Shown here: positions 35,228 through 44,698 of the stretch, in pieces
How the letters are laid out: each line of letters starts with the position of its first letter
Numbering within the stretch: the first letter of the stretch is position 1
Assembly: GCF_016463485.1 (NCBI RefSeq)
Contig: NZ_JAEMRD010000004.1
Location: forward strand, 14,055-69,790
From: Brevundimonas sp.
Lineage (GTDB): Bacteria > Pseudomonadota > Alphaproteobacteria > Caulobacterales > Caulobacteraceae
Direction: 5' to 3'
Length of the DNA stretch: 55,736 bases
Notes under the pieces: generated by a model
What the model was told of the DNA's origin: nothing
Seen by the model: only the letters and a program-made list of their open reading frames with translations
The model's database searches: none
Position numbers and translations under genes: made by a program

Positions 35228-36973
35228 TCAGGCGGCCTGCACCAGTTCGTCGGTCCCGACAGCCGGCGTGCAGGCCTCCGCCAGGGTCCGGGCCAGCACG
35301 ACGGGGTCGATCGGCTTGGTCAGGAAGGCCTGGGCTCCAACCTCGTCCCAGGCGGCGCGGTGGACGTCCATGGCGTTGGCGGTCAGGGCGATCAGGGGCG
35401 TGTCGCGGTTCACGCCGCCACTGCGGATGCCGCGCGAGGCCTCCAGCCCGTCCATGACCGGCATCTGCATGTCCATCAGGATGGCGTCGAACACCTGGGT
35501 CTGACAGATGGCCACGGCCTCGGCCCCGTTCTCGACGAGGGTCAGCACGCAGCCGTGCGGTTCCAGCAGCAGGCTGAGGATACGCCGGTTTACCGCATGG
35601 TCGTCGGCGGCCAGCACCTGACGGCCGCGCAGGGCTCCCGCGTCGGCGACCCGGCGGGCCTTGTCCTGGGCCGGAGCCATGACGACGGCCTCGGCCGGCA
35701 AACGCACGGTGAAGGTCGAGCCCTGGTCGACCACGCTGGTCACCGTCAGGTCACCGCCCATCATCTCGGCGAGCCGGCGGCTGATGGCCAGACCCAGGCC
35801 GGTGCCGCCATAGCGTCGCGTCGTGCCGACATCGGCCTGCTCGAAACTGTCGAAGATGTGGGCCAGTCGATCCTCGGGGATGCCACAGCCGGTGTCGGCG
35901 ACGGCCAGGATCAAGGTCGCGTTCGACGCTTCCCAGGCGACGCTTACCGTCACCTCCCCTTCGCGCGTGAACTTCAGGGCATTGGACAGCAGGTTGAACA
36001 GGATCTGCTGGAAGCGCAGGGCATCGGTCACGATGCCGTCCGGTGTGTCGTCGGCGATGTCGAACCGCAGTCCGACGCCGCCCGCCTCGGCCTTGGGTTC
36101 CCACAACCGTTGGAGCGACGTCAGCCGCGCCCTTACATCCATCGGGGCCTGTTCGAGATGCATCTTGCCCGCCTCGATCTTGGAGAAGTCGAGCACGTCG
36201 TTGAGCAGGCCGACGAGGACGTCGCCCGCGTCGATCAGCATCATCACATGCTCGCGCTGCTCGGCATCCAGCCGGGTACGCCGCAGCAGGTTGGCCGCCG
36301 AGATCACCGCATTCATCGGCGTGCGGATCTCGTGGCTGACGACCGCGAGAAAGTCGGACTTGGCGGCGCTGGCCGCATCGGCCTTTTGCCGGGCTTCGCG
36401 GGCCTCGGCATTCGCAGCCTGGAGGCCCGAAGTGGTCGCCGAACTCTGGCGGACGGCGACGACCAGATGGCTCATGTAGAGCAGGCCGCCGACCATGATC
36501 AGCAGTTCGGCCGGGCGGTGCTCCAGGATGGCTGTCGCGATGGGCAGGCCGGCGAAATAAAGGGCGTGGGGAATGACCGCCGACAGCAGCAGGGCGCGGG
36601 TATGATGCATGTGCAGGCTGACGTGCAGCAGCCCACCGGCGGCCTGGATCATCGCGAAGATGCGACCCTCTTCGCCGCCGTAGAACCACAGGTAGCCCGT
36701 TATGCCGCCGTAGACGACGACGTTCAGCGCTGCCAGCGTGCAGCAGGCGATCTTGTAGGCCTGCGAGGGCTCTCGCTCTGGTGCTCGTCGCAGTTCACGA
36801 CAGACCAGCCAATCCGCGCCCTGGAAGACCAGAACGGCGGCGACCCAGACGACAGGCCAGATCGACGGCGCCAGGATCCAGGCCACGAGACCGATGAACG
36901 CAGCCAGCGCCAGCCGCGAGCCGAGTTCGCGGGCGCGCACCTGTGCGGCCATGGCGTATCCGGATATCGTCAT
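35228..36973 (-). CDS. Membrane-bound hybrid histidine kinase
   Basis: A 581-residue inner-membrane sensor. The N-terminal 170 residues have about six hydrophobic helices and no periplasmic domain, suggesting an intramembrane or cytoplasmic signal. HisKA has H214 in AVVSHEIRTPMNAV. The HATPase carries LFNLLSNALKFTREG, ADTGCGI, FDSFEQAD and YGGTGLGLAI. A receiver domain begins near 452 with VLAADDHAVNRR; the phospho-acceptor is D501 in AILMDMQMPVMDG and the conserved lysine is K553. The ATG at 36973 has GAGG four bases upstream. It is divergent from a lipoprotein gene, and its stop is 53 bases from the tRNA-Lys 5' end. Confidence 0.92.
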   Translation of the reverse strand: MTISGYAMAAQVRARELGSRLALAAFIGLVAWILAPSIWPVVWVAAVLVFQGADWLVCRELRRAPEREPSQAYKIACCTLAALNVVVYGGITGYLWFYGGEEGRIFAMIQAAGGLLHVSLHMHHTRALLLSAVIPHALYFAGLPIATAILEHRPAELLIMVGGLLYMSHLVVAVRQSSATTSGLQAANAEAREARQKADAASAAKSDFLAVVSHEIRTPMNAVISAANLLRRTRLDAEQREHVMMLIDAGDVLVGLLNDVLDFSKIEAGKMHLEQAPMDVRARLTSLQRLWEPKAEAGGVGLRFDIADDTPDGIVTDALRFQQILFNLLSNALKFTREGEVTVSVAWEASNATLILAVADTGCGIPEDRLAHIFDSFEQADVGTTRRYGGTGLGLAISRRLAEMMGGDLTVTSVVDQGSTFTVRLPAEAVVMAPAQDKARRVADAGALRGRQVLAADDHAVNRRILSLLLEPHGCVLTLVENGAEAVAICQTQVFDAILMDMQMPVMDGLEASRGIRSGGVNRDTPLIALTANAMDVHRAAWDEVGAQAFLTKPIDPVVLARTLAEACTPAVGTDELVQAA

Positions 36974-37101
36974 GGGGCCTCGCTTCGCATCGCACCGTTG
37001 TACGAACCAAACACCAAGGATTCGTTGCCTTGAGCGGCCGATGCCCGCTATGGATCGGCTCTGTCCAAAGCCACGACCGCGAAGACGCGGGGAAGACATC
37101 G

Positions 37102-37344
37102 ATGATCAAAAGACTCGTTCTGGCTCTGGCCTTCGGTGCCGTCGCCCTCGCCGGCTGCGATGAGCCTCGCCCCGCTCAGGAAGAAACTGCACCGCCGCCG
37201 ATGGAGGCTCCGGTTCCACCGCCGGTCGAGCCTCCGGTGCCGACAACGCCCCCACCGTCCACCACCGACAACTCCAGCCTGCCCGCTGACCAGCGCGCTT
37301 CCGAAGAAACGGTCAAGCCCGAGAGCGAGACGCTGTTCTACTGA
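37102..37344 (+). CDS. Proline-rich small lipoprotein
   Basis: An 80-residue lipoprotein. The signal peptide LVLALAFGAVALAGC ends in a textbook lipobox (LAGC, cysteine at 19). The mature part is a Pro-rich low-complexity chain (APPPMEAPVPPPVEPPVP) followed by a Ser/Thr/Glu tail. It is presumably anchored in a membrane and extended through the periplasm. There is no recognised family. It precedes tamA-tamB by about 90 bases and could be a small accessory envelope protein, though two palindromes separate it from tamA. Confidence 0.8.
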   Translation: MIKRLVLALAFGAVALAGCDEPRPAQEETAPPPMEAPVPPPVEPPVPTTPPPSTTDNSSLPADQRASEETVKPESETLFY

Positions 37345-37382
37345 CCGCCGCTTCAGACCGGCGCCTTATGGGTGCCACGACG

Positions 37383-37420
37383 GGGTGATTTCACCCGCAC
37401 GCGTCACCCAGGTGACGCGT
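37383..37420. promoter_or_regulatory. Two adjacent palindromes in the tamA leader
   Basis: GGGTGA-TT-TCACCC (37383-37396) and ACGCGTCACC-CA-GGTGACGCGT (37399-37420) lie two bases apart. Both have GGTGA/TCACC half-sites. The second is a 10-bp inverted repeat with a 2-base spacer, ending 16 bases before the tamA TTG. They may be a double operator or a terminator for the lipoprotein gene; no T run follows. Confidence 0.6.
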
Positions 37421-37436
37421 TGACGAAGGTTCGGGA

Positions 37437-39308
37437 TTGATCGCACGGCCCTCCCCGCAGTCCGGCTGGAACGCGACTGTCGCACGCGCTCCGCAGTCCA
37501 CTGCGATCGGCGTCGCGACCCTTGCGCTGTTGACGCTCGCCGCTCCAGCCCAAGCTGACCCCAAGGCCCAGATTCGCGGCGATCTGGACGACACATTGCG
37601 TGCCCAGCTGGTCCGTGCCGTGGGCGAGGCCGACGGCGCGCCCACCAACAGGTTCGAGGCCCGCCGACGCGCCCGGTCCGCCGTCGAAGCCGCCGAGGCC
37701 CTGCTGCGATCCGAAGGTTACTACCAGCCGACGCTGGATGACGTGGTCGAGGGCGATGAGACCCCGGTCGCCATCGTCTCGGTCATTCCCGGTCGTCGCT
37801 TCCTGCTGGGCCCGCCGGCCATCGAATGGATCGCGCCCGAGCCGGAACGAGGTGCCGCCGCAGCGGCAGCCGCCGAAGTCGGCCTGACCCCCGGTGATCC
37901 CGGTCGCGCCGTCGATGTCATCGCGGGCGAGGGCCGTATCGTCGCGGGCCTGACCCGTCGGGGCTATGCCGATGCGGCGACCCAGCCCCGCCGTGTCGTC
38001 GTGGACCACGCCGCATTTACCGTTCAGCCCACCTATCGCGTCACCTCCGGGCCGCTGGCCCGGCTGGACGGGATCAGGCTCGAGACCGAGGGTGGGACGC
38101 GTCAGAACTGGGTCGCCGGCCTCGCGCCCTGGGCCGAGGGTGACCGGTTCGATCCGGAAAAGGTCGCCGAGCTGGAACGGCGCCTGCTGGACACCGGCGT
38201 CTATGACACCGTCGGCGTGGCGCTGGCCCCGGCGGACCAGACCAATGCGGCCGGCAACCGCCCCGTCATCGTCACCCTGGCCGATCGGCCGAGGCGTGTT
38301 CTCGAGGCCGGGATCACCCTGTCCACCGCCCAGGCGACGGTGACGACCGGGGCCACGACCTCGGTCACCGGCGGCTCGGCCGTCGAAGCGATCTCGACCT
38401 GGTACAATCGCTTCGGTCGCGCCGACACCCTGCGCTGGCAGGCGCGCCTGGCCACGATCGACAGCCGTCTGGGCGTGGACCTGTCCCTGCCGCACTGGCG
38501 CCGGCCGGCCCAGACGCTGAAGCTGGCCACCGCCCTGGTCAACGAGAACACCGACGCCTACAGCCGCCTCGCCGCGACCGTGTCCGCGGACCTCCAGCAG
38601 CGCATCGGCAAGACCTCCTGGATCAGCTATGGCGTCGGCCTGGATGTCGGTCGATATGACGAAAGTCGCTTCGATCCACTGACCCAGGCACCGATCCGCC
38701 TGAACCGCGAGCTGGCCATCCTGACGGGACGCGCCGGAGCCTATCTGGATCGCTCCAACGATCCGCTGAACCCGACGACGGGCTACCGCTTCACCCTGAA
38801 CGTCCAGCCGACGGCCGTGGCGGGCGACGACACGGTGCTTTTCCTGCGCACCGAGACACAGGCCACGCTCTATCGCCCCGTGATGGACCGCACCGTCCTG
38901 GCCGGGCGTATCCGGCTGGGCTCCATCCTGGGCGGGGACGAACTGACGGTGCCGGCCGATCGCCTGTTCTACTCCGGCGGTGGCGGTTCGGTGCGTGGAT
39001 ACGGCTATCAGGACGTGGGGCCGCGCCTGCCTGACAACACGCCGCGCGGCGGGATCTCCCTGTTCGAGACCTCGCTGGAGGTGCGCCGCGACATCGGTCA
39101 GAGCTTCGGTGCCGTGGCCTTCGTCGATGCCGGTGCGATCGGCTTTGACGAGGCCCCGGACCTGTCGAACATGCGCTACGCCGTCGGTGTCGGGGCCCGC
39201 TACAAGCTGCCCTTCGGCCCGGTTCGCGCCGACATCGCCTTCCCCATCAGCCCGCGCGAGGGCGATCCGACCTTCCAGGTCTATATCAGCATCGGTCAGG
39301 CGTTTTGA
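37437..39308 (+). CDS. tamA: Translocation and assembly module protein TamA
   Basis: An Omp85-family outer-membrane protein of 623 residues that works with TamB in outer-membrane protein and lipid assembly. A signal peptide (IGVATLALLTLAAPAQA) precedes POTRA domains (ARSAVEAAEALLRSEGYYQP and later PEKVAELERRLLDTGVYDTV). The 16-strand barrel has DRLFYSGGGGSVRGYGYQ (the RGY motif) and ends in Phe (YISIGQAF). The start is TTG at 37437 with GAAGG seven bases upstream; no ATG gives a signal peptide. The stop overlaps the tamB start by three bases (TTGA). Confidence 0.93.
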   Translation: MIARPSPQSGWNATVARAPQSTAIGVATLALLTLAAPAQADPKAQIRGDLDDTLRAQLVRAVGEADGAPTNRFEARRRARSAVEAAEALLRSEGYYQPTLDDVVEGDETPVAIVSVIPGRRFLLGPPAIEWIAPEPERGAAAAAAAEVGLTPGDPGRAVDVIAGEGRIVAGLTRRGYADAATQPRRVVVDHAAFTVQPTYRVTSGPLARLDGIRLETEGGTRQNWVAGLAPWAEGDRFDPEKVAELERRLLDTGVYDTVGVALAPADQTNAAGNRPVIVTLADRPRRVLEAGITLSTAQATVTTGATTSVTGGSAVEAISTWYNRFGRADTLRWQARLATIDSRLGVDLSLPHWRRPAQTLKLATALVNENTDAYSRLAATVSADLQQRIGKTSWISYGVGLDVGRYDESRFDPLTQAPIRLNRELAILTGRAGAYLDRSNDPLNPTTGYRFTLNVQPTAVAGDDTVLFLRTETQATLYRPVMDRTVLAGRIRLGSILGGDELTVPADRLFYSGGGGSVRGYGYQDVGPRLPDNTPRGGISLFETSLEVRRDIGQSFGAVAFVDAGAIGFDEAPDLSNMRYAVGVGARYKLPFGPVRADIAFPISPREGDPTFQVYISIGQAF

Positions 39309-42300
39309 CCGACCCGACCGCGCCAGAACCTGAAGCCGAAACGCCCGCTAAGGCTGAAAAGCGCCGCCGCACCCGGCTGCAGCTCGCCGCCTTCATCGGC
39401 GGGATCACGGCGGCGGTTCTGGCCGTACTGATCCTGGTGCTGCTGGTGGGCGGCCGGATGTATCTGCTGTCCGATTCCGGTCGCGGCCTCGTCACCTCCT
39501 TCATCGCCGGCAAGAAGATCAGCCGCTATGGCCGCATCAACGTCGAGGGCGTCACCGGCGACCTGTTCGACGACTTCACCATCCGCCGCCTGACCATCAC
39601 CGACCAGAAGGGCGTCTGGCTGGAAGCGGCCGACGTCCGGGTCGACTGGTCCTACCCGGCCCTGATCGCACGCCGCTTTCACGCCACCGACATCAGTGCC
39701 CGCACCATCCGTCTGGTCCGTCGCCCCGAGCTCGATCCGCCGGACGGCAAGCCGCCCCAGCCCATGCCCATCTCGATCGACATCGACCGGTTCGCGGCCA
39801 ACATTGAACTGCTGGAAGGCTTCTCGAAGGAATACGGCCGCTGGCGCCTGACCGGGTCGGCCGACGTCCCCCGCTCGGGTGCCAAGGACGCGACCGTCAA
39901 CGCCTACAGCCTGAACCGGCCCGGCGACTTCCTGCGCGTCGCCGCCACGCTAGGTGCCAAGGTCGAGGACACGCGTCTGAATCTGCGCGCCCAGGAAGCG
40001 CAGGGCGGCCCGATCGCCGGAGCCCTGGGCTATTCACCGGACCAGCCGTTCACGGCCACCGCCCTGGTCAATGGCGAGATCGTCGATGCCGTGGTCCGCA
40101 CCGGCACCTTCACCCCCCTGACGATCAAGGGCCACTACGGCAAGGCCGGTTCGCGGATCAGCGGCTATGCCGACTTCAGCGGCTCGGACCTGCTGGAACC
40201 CTTCGTCGAACGCATCGGCCGCACCGCCCGCTTCGGCTTCGCCGCCGTCCCTGACGCCAACCGCAAGGACGTCCAGGGCGTCGCCTGGCGTCTGATGGCC
40301 GAGAACCTGACCTCGAGCGCCCAGGGCCTGATCGACCTGTCCGACCGCTCCGCCCCGGACGGCGTGCAGGTCGAGGTCTCGACTCCTTCGCTGAGTCGAT
40401 TGATCAAGTTCAACCTGGCGGGCCCGGCGGCCTGGACCGGCGTATTCACCGGCGACGCCTCGACATGGGCGCTCGACGGCCGCGTCGATCTCCAGAACAC
40501 CGACCTCATCAGCTATCGCTCCGCCCGGATCGCAGGCCCACTGACCGTGCGCGCCGCCGCCGGTCGCTACGACATCGACACCGACGCCCAGGTCACCGGT
40601 GGTGTGACTGAGGGCCTGATCGGCGCCCTGCTGGGCTCGACCCCTCGCATCAAGGCCGAGACCGCCCTGCTTAAGGACGGCGTCTTCCTGTTCGAGAAAC
40701 TGGACCTGCAAGGTCTGGCCCTGACCTTCGAGGGATCGGGAACGCGCAACCTGCTGGGCGGCCTGGGTTTCCGGGGCAACGCCCGCATCACCGACTTCGG
40801 CAAGATCTGGCCCGGCGCAAAAGGCCAGGTCGGCGGTGTCGTCACCGCCCGCGCGCCGCCCCGGGGTATGCCCTGGGACCTGACCTTCGACGGTCGCGGC
40901 ACCCGCATCGTCACGGGCCAGGCCGAGACCGACCGCCTGCTGGGCCCGACCCCGCGCCTGCAGTTCGCCGGCCTGATGCAGAACAACCGGATCGAGGTGA
41001 ACTCGGCGACCGTCACCGGTGCGGCCGGCACGGCCAATGCCAAGGGCCTGATGGGTTTTGACGGCTCGCTGCGGCTGGCGCTCGACTGGAACGCGCGCGG
41101 CCCGTTCGGCGTGGGCCCCGTCGCCATCGACGGGGCCATGACCGGCGAGGGTGCCCTGACCGGCACCCTCGCTGAGCCGCGCGTCGACCTGACCGCCGAC
41201 TTCGACAAGGTCGCGGCCGGGCCCCTGACCCTGCTGAACACCCACATGATCCTGAGCTTCCGCAAGGGCGCCGACGCCTCCGACGGCCGGATCACCCTCG
41301 CCGCAGGTTCCAACTACGGCCCGGCCACGGCCTCGGGGAATTTCTTCCTCGGCGGCCCGGCCATCCGGCTGACCGACGTCGACCTGAACGCCGGCGGCGT
41401 GGTGGCCCAGGGGGCAATCGCCCTGTCGAACAATGTCCCCTCCAGCGCCGACCTGACCTTCAGCGCCCGCCCCGGTGCCTTCATCACCTCGGGCAGCGCC
41501 GAGGGCCGGGTCCGCCTGACCGAAGGGGCCGGGAATGACACCGCAATTCTTGATGTCACGGCCCGCAACGCCCGCCTGGCCGGCACGACCTGGACGGTTC
41601 GGTCGCTGGACCTGAACGGACGCGGCACCCTGTCGAACCTGCCCTTCACCCTGTCCATGGATGTCGGTGGTGCCACCCCCGTCCAGTTCAACGGCGGCGG
41701 GGTCTATTCCCGCAACGACGTGGGCCAGGCCGTGACCCTGCGCGGCGGTGGACGGGTGCGAGAGGTCGCCTTCCTGACCCGCAATCCGGCCGTGGTCACC
41801 CTGACTGCCGATGGTCACGCCGCCCGGTTCGACCTCGGCATCGGCGGCGGCGTGCTGCAAGGCGAACTGCGCCAGACGACCGAGGCGGTGGTCCTGGACG
41901 CCGACCTGTCCGCCGTCGAACTGGGCTCCATCGCCCCCGACCTGCGCGGCTCGGTCACCGGAAAGATCGCCCTGCGCGGCGCGGGGGCCAGCCTGTCCGG
42001 CTCGGCCGACATGGCCCTGGCCCAGGTCCGCAGCATCGACGCCCCGCGCGGTCTGGCGGTGGACGGCACCGTCAACGCCACCCTGAACGACAGCGTCCTG
42101 CGCATCCAGGCCCAGGCGCACGACGACACCGCCGTGCGCGCCAGCGCCGACCTCAGCCTGCCGGTCGAGGCCTCGGCCGCCCCGTTCCGCCTCGCCATCG
42201 TGCGCACCCGGCCAATGTCGGGCAAGATCGACCTGCACGGCCAGATCCAGCCGATCTGGGATCTGTTCCTGGGCGGCGAGCGCTCGCTGGCGGGTCAGGT

Positions 42301-43519
42301 GGACTTGGACGCCACCATCGCCGGCACCATGGCGGCACCGCGCATCAACGGCCGTATGGACGTGGCCCAGGGGTCTTTCCGCGACAACGCCACCAGGGTC
42401 GTCCTCAACGGCATGACACTGGCCGGACGGTTCGACGACACCACCGCCCTGGTCGAGACCTTCAGCGCCAACGACGGGTCGGGCGGCACGGTCTCGGGCG
42501 ATGGCCGCATCGGCCTGCGCGAGGGTTCGGGCTCCAGCTTCGAGCTGAACCTCAACCGCTTCCGCATCATCGACAACGACATCGCCGAGGCCCGCGCTTC
42601 CGGCCCCATTACCGTCGTCCGCTCCGAGGGCGGCAACATCCGTCTGGCCGGCCAGATGAACATTGACGAGGCCCGGATCGAGGCCAATCCACCCGGCTCG
42701 AACGGCGTCGTCCGCATGGACGTGATCGAGATCAACAAGCCCGGCGGCGACGAGACCGAGGACGAACAGGTCCAGCGCCAGCGCGGGCCCCAGTTCAACC
42801 TCGACATCGGCCTGCGTTCGGTGGGCGGCAATGTCCGGGTCGTCGGTCGCGGCCTGAATGTCGTGCTCGGCGTCAACGCCCAGGTTACCGGCACGATCGC
42901 CCAGCCCAACCTGAGCGGGACCGCCCGCATCGTGCGCGGCGACTATGAGTTCGCCGGCAAACGCTTCGTGTTCGACGACCGGGGCACGGTGTCCCTGTCG
43001 ACCGACCCGGCCAGGATTCGCCTTAACCTTTCGGCGGTGCGCGAGGACCCCGCCCTGACCGCCACCATCCGCGTCACCGGCACCGCCGCCGCGCCCGAGA
43101 TCGCCCTGACCTCGACGCCGCAACTGCCCCAGGACGAGATCCTGGCCCAGGTCCTGTTCGGCCGCTCGGCCTCGCAGCTGTCACCCTTCGAGGCGGCCCA
43201 GCTGGCGGCGGGGGTCGCGTCCCTGGCCGGCGGTGGGGGTTTCGACGTGATCGGCAATCTGCGCGAACTGGCCGGGCTGGACCGGCTGTCCTTCGGCGGC
43301 GAGGCCTCGGCCCTGACCGTCGCGGGCGGCCGCTACATCACCAACAATGTCTATCTGGAGATCATCGGTGGCGGCGAGGGCGGCGCGGCGGTGAACCTCG
43401 AATGGCAGGTCCGCCGGAACCTGACGGTCAGCTCAAAATTCGGTGGCACGGGCGAAGCGACCCTGTCCATCCGCTGGCGCCGCTCGACCCGGCCGCCGAG
43501 GGAAGCGACGCGGCAGTAG
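39305..43519 (+). CDS. tamB: Translocation and assembly module protein TamB
   Basis: A 1404-residue AsmA-like bridge protein, anchored in the inner membrane by one N-terminal helix (LQLAAFIGGITAAVLAVLIL) and running across the periplasm as a long beta-groove that probably carries phospholipid. The C-terminal DUF490/TamB domain (about residues 1060-1400) has GGNVRVVGRGLNVVLGVNAQ, RGDYEFAGKRFVFDDRGTVS and TPQLPQDEILAQVLFGRSAS. The start is TTG at 39305, overlapping the tamA stop, so the two proteins are made together. It is the longest gene in the window, with normal family length and no frameshift. Confidence 0.95.
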   Translation: MTDPTAPEPEAETPAKAEKRRRTRLQLAAFIGGITAAVLAVLILVLLVGGRMYLLSDSGRGLVTSFIAGKKISRYGRINVEGVTGDLFDDFTIRRLTITDQKGVWLEAADVRVDWSYPALIARRFHATDISARTIRLVRRPELDPPDGKPPQPMPISIDIDRFAANIELLEGFSKEYGRWRLTGSADVPRSGAKDATVNAYSLNRPGDFLRVAATLGAKVEDTRLNLRAQEAQGGPIAGALGYSPDQPFTATALVNGEIVDAVVRTGTFTPLTIKGHYGKAGSRISGYADFSGSDLLEPFVERIGRTARFGFAAVPDANRKDVQGVAWRLMAENLTSSAQGLIDLSDRSAPDGVQVEVSTPSLSRLIKFNLAGPAAWTGVFTGDASTWALDGRVDLQNTDLISYRSARIAGPLTVRAAAGRYDIDTDAQVTGGVTEGLIGALLGSTPRIKAETALLKDGVFLFEKLDLQGLALTFEGSGTRNLLGGLGFRGNARITDFGKIWPGAKGQVGGVVTARAPPRGMPWDLTFDGRGTRIVTGQAETDRLLGPTPRLQFAGLMQNNRIEVNSATVTGAAGTANAKGLMGFDGSLRLALDWNARGPFGVGPVAIDGAMTGEGALTGTLAEPRVDLTADFDKVAAGPLTLLNTHMILSFRKGADASDGRITLAAGSNYGPATASGNFFLGGPAIRLTDVDLNAGGVVAQGAIALSNNVPSSADLTFSARPGAFITSGSAEGRVRLTEGAGNDTAILDVTARNARLAGTTWTVRSLDLNGRGTLSNLPFTLSMDVGGATPVQFNGGGVYSRNDVGQAVTLRGGGRVREVAFLTRNPAVVTLTADGHAARFDLGIGGGVLQGELRQTTEAVVLDADLSAVELGSIAPDLRGSVTGKIALRGAGASLSGSADMALAQVRSIDAPRGLAVDGTVNATLNDSVLRIQAQAHDDTAVRASADLSLPVEASAAPFRLAIVRTRPMSGKIDLHGQIQPIWDLFLGGERSLAGQVDLDATIAGTMAAPRINGRMDVAQGSFRDNATRVVLNGMTLAGRFDDTTALVETFSANDGSGGTVSGDGRIGLREGSGSSFELNLNRFRIIDNDIAEARASGPITVVRSEGGNIRLAGQMNIDEARIEANPPGSNGVVRMDVIEINKPGGDETEDEQVQRQRGPQFNLDIGLRSVGGNVRVVGRGLNVVLGVNAQVTGTIAQPNLSGTARIVRGDYEFAGKRFVFDDRGTVSLSTDPARIRLNLSAVREDPALTATIRVTGTAAAPEIALTSTPQLPQDEILAQVLFGRSASQLSPFEAAQLAAGVASLAGGGGFDVIGNLRELAGLDRLSFGGEASALTVAGGRYITNNVYLEIIGGGEGGAAVNLEWQVRRNLTVSSKFGGTGEATLSIRWRRSTRPPREATRQ

Positions 43520-43520
43520 C

Positions 43521-43727
43521 TCTCCCTCCCCCTTGTGGGGAGGGCAGATCGCGAAGCGATCGGGTGGGGACGGCAAGGCGAGCCAGACACCGCGACTTCC
43601 ATGCACCCACCTATGCTGATCAAAGGCAGGTTGGGTGCGGCAATACACTACGGCGCTGTCTTGCCTTGCCCTTCCCACCCGGTCTCCGCTTCGCTTTGAC
43701 CACCCTCCCCCGAGCGGGAGGGAGAAG
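43521..43727. repeat. Palindromic intergenic element, about 207 bp
   Basis: The two halves, roughly 43521-43620 and 43630-43727, are imperfect inverted copies. Matching blocks are TCTCCCTCCC, GAGGG, GCGAAGCG, GGGTGGG, GGCAAGGC and GCACCCA. The outer ends also form their own small hairpins. It lies between the tamB stop and the convergent ArsC-like gene. It is non-coding and resembles a MITE or REP-type element; the element at 46961-47149 has the same layout. Confidence 0.75.
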
Positions 43728-43728
43728 G

Positions 43729-44070
43729 TCACACCACCTCCAGCACCGTCTCCACGGGACGCCCGATCCGCGCGCCCTTGGCCGTCTCCACGATCGGCCG
43801 CTCGACCAGCACCGGCTCGGCGATCATCGCCGCCATGATCGCCGCATCATCGGCTCCGGAGGCCAGCAGCGCCTTCGCCCCCTCCTCCTTGGTCCGCAGC
43901 AGGCCACGCACGCCACTACCCGTCGCGGCCCCCAGCCGCTCCAGCGTCGCCCGATCCCAGCCCACCTTCATGTAGTCGACCACCAACGGCGACAGCCCCC
44001 GCTCCTTCAAGAGAGCGAGGGCCGCGCGCGACGTGCTGCACGTCGGCTTGTGATAGATCGTGACCGTCAC
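43729..44070 (-). CDS. ArsC/Spx/MgsR-family protein (arsenate reductase-like)
   Basis: A 113-residue thioredoxin-fold protein of the glutaredoxin-linked ArsC family. TIYHKPTCSTSRAALALLKE carries the catalytic cysteine (C11). VVDYMKVGW, RGLLRTKEEGAKAL, LVERPIVETAKGARIGRP (conserved Arg and phosphate-binding region) follow. It may reduce arsenate or act as a redox protein; no other arsenic genes are near. GTG at 44070 is two bases after the stop of the membrane-protein gene, so they are co-transcribed. An in-frame ATG start is not available nearby. Confidence 0.88.
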   Translation of the reverse strand: MTVTIYHKPTCSTSRAALALLKERGLSPLVVDYMKVGWDRATLERLGAATGSGVRGLLRTKEEGAKALLASGADDAAIMAAMIAEPVLVERPIVETAKGARIGRPVETVLEVV

Positions 44071-44072
44071 GC

Positions 44073-44579
44073 TCAGCGCGCAGCGTCCATCTGAAGCTGG
44101 TCCAGCTTCTTGATGCCCTTCAGGCCGGTGACGTGCAGAATGATCTGGATCACCATGATCACACCCGACAGCGCGACCTGCCACATCGGGGTCACTGGCG
44201 CGTTCGGGTTCATCGCCGCCGCGAACGGTGAAGCCACCACGCTCAACAGACCCAGCGCCAGCAGGGCCAGGAACAGGAAGGCGACCCATTTCTTGGGTGA
44301 GCGCCACTGGATGAAGGCGAAGACGGCCTGAACCACGATCATCGCGTAACCGAACCAGATCGTCCCCTGCATCGTCGCCTCCACGATCGCACCCGCGCCG
44401 GGGGTCTGAGCCTCGGCTGCCGCAATGGCTTCGGCGGCGATATGCGGCTGGGTGGCCATCCAGACGGCCCCGATGATGCCGACGATCACCCCGATGATGA
44501 TCGAGATCGCGCTGGCGCGGGCGGCCTTTTCGGCCTCCGCTTCGGTGGTCACGGGGGTCGTGGGCAACAAATGGGTCAT
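44073..44579 (-). CDS. Hypothetical membrane protein, about four helices
   Basis: A 168-residue inner-membrane protein. After a soluble N-terminus (HLLPTTPVTTEAEAEKAARA), hydrophobic spans lie at about residues 25-46, 70-92, 97-120 and 133-152, then a short basic/polar tail (LKGIKKLDQLQMDAAR). I do not recognise the family. ATG 44579 is used because AGGA lies five bases upstream; an in-frame start at 44615 has no support. It is the first gene of a two-gene unit with the ArsC-like gene and divergent from the M20 hydrolase gene. Confidence 0.75.
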   Translation of the reverse strand: MTHLLPTTPVTTEAEAEKAARASAISIIIGVIVGIIGAVWMATQPHIAAEAIAAAEAQTPGAGAIVEATMQGTIWFGYAMIVVQAVFAFIQWRSPKKWVAFLFLALLALGLLSVVASPFAAAMNPNAPVTPMWQVALSGVIMVIQIILHVTGLKGIKKLDQLQMDAAR

Positions 44580-44698
44580 CGCTTCCTCTCCAAGAATGTA
44601 AAGCGACCTTAACACCCGAATATGGCGAGTAAAGCCGTATCTGCATCGCGCCGAGCGCTGCGCTTCACCTTTGCCGTCGATCTCGCTAGGGTCCGGCG

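Noticed and set aside
40034-43123. A 1029-codon frame antisense to tamB
   Set aside because: It is a shadow of tamB caused by high GC at third positions, with low-complexity Gly/Asp/Val/His content and no domain.
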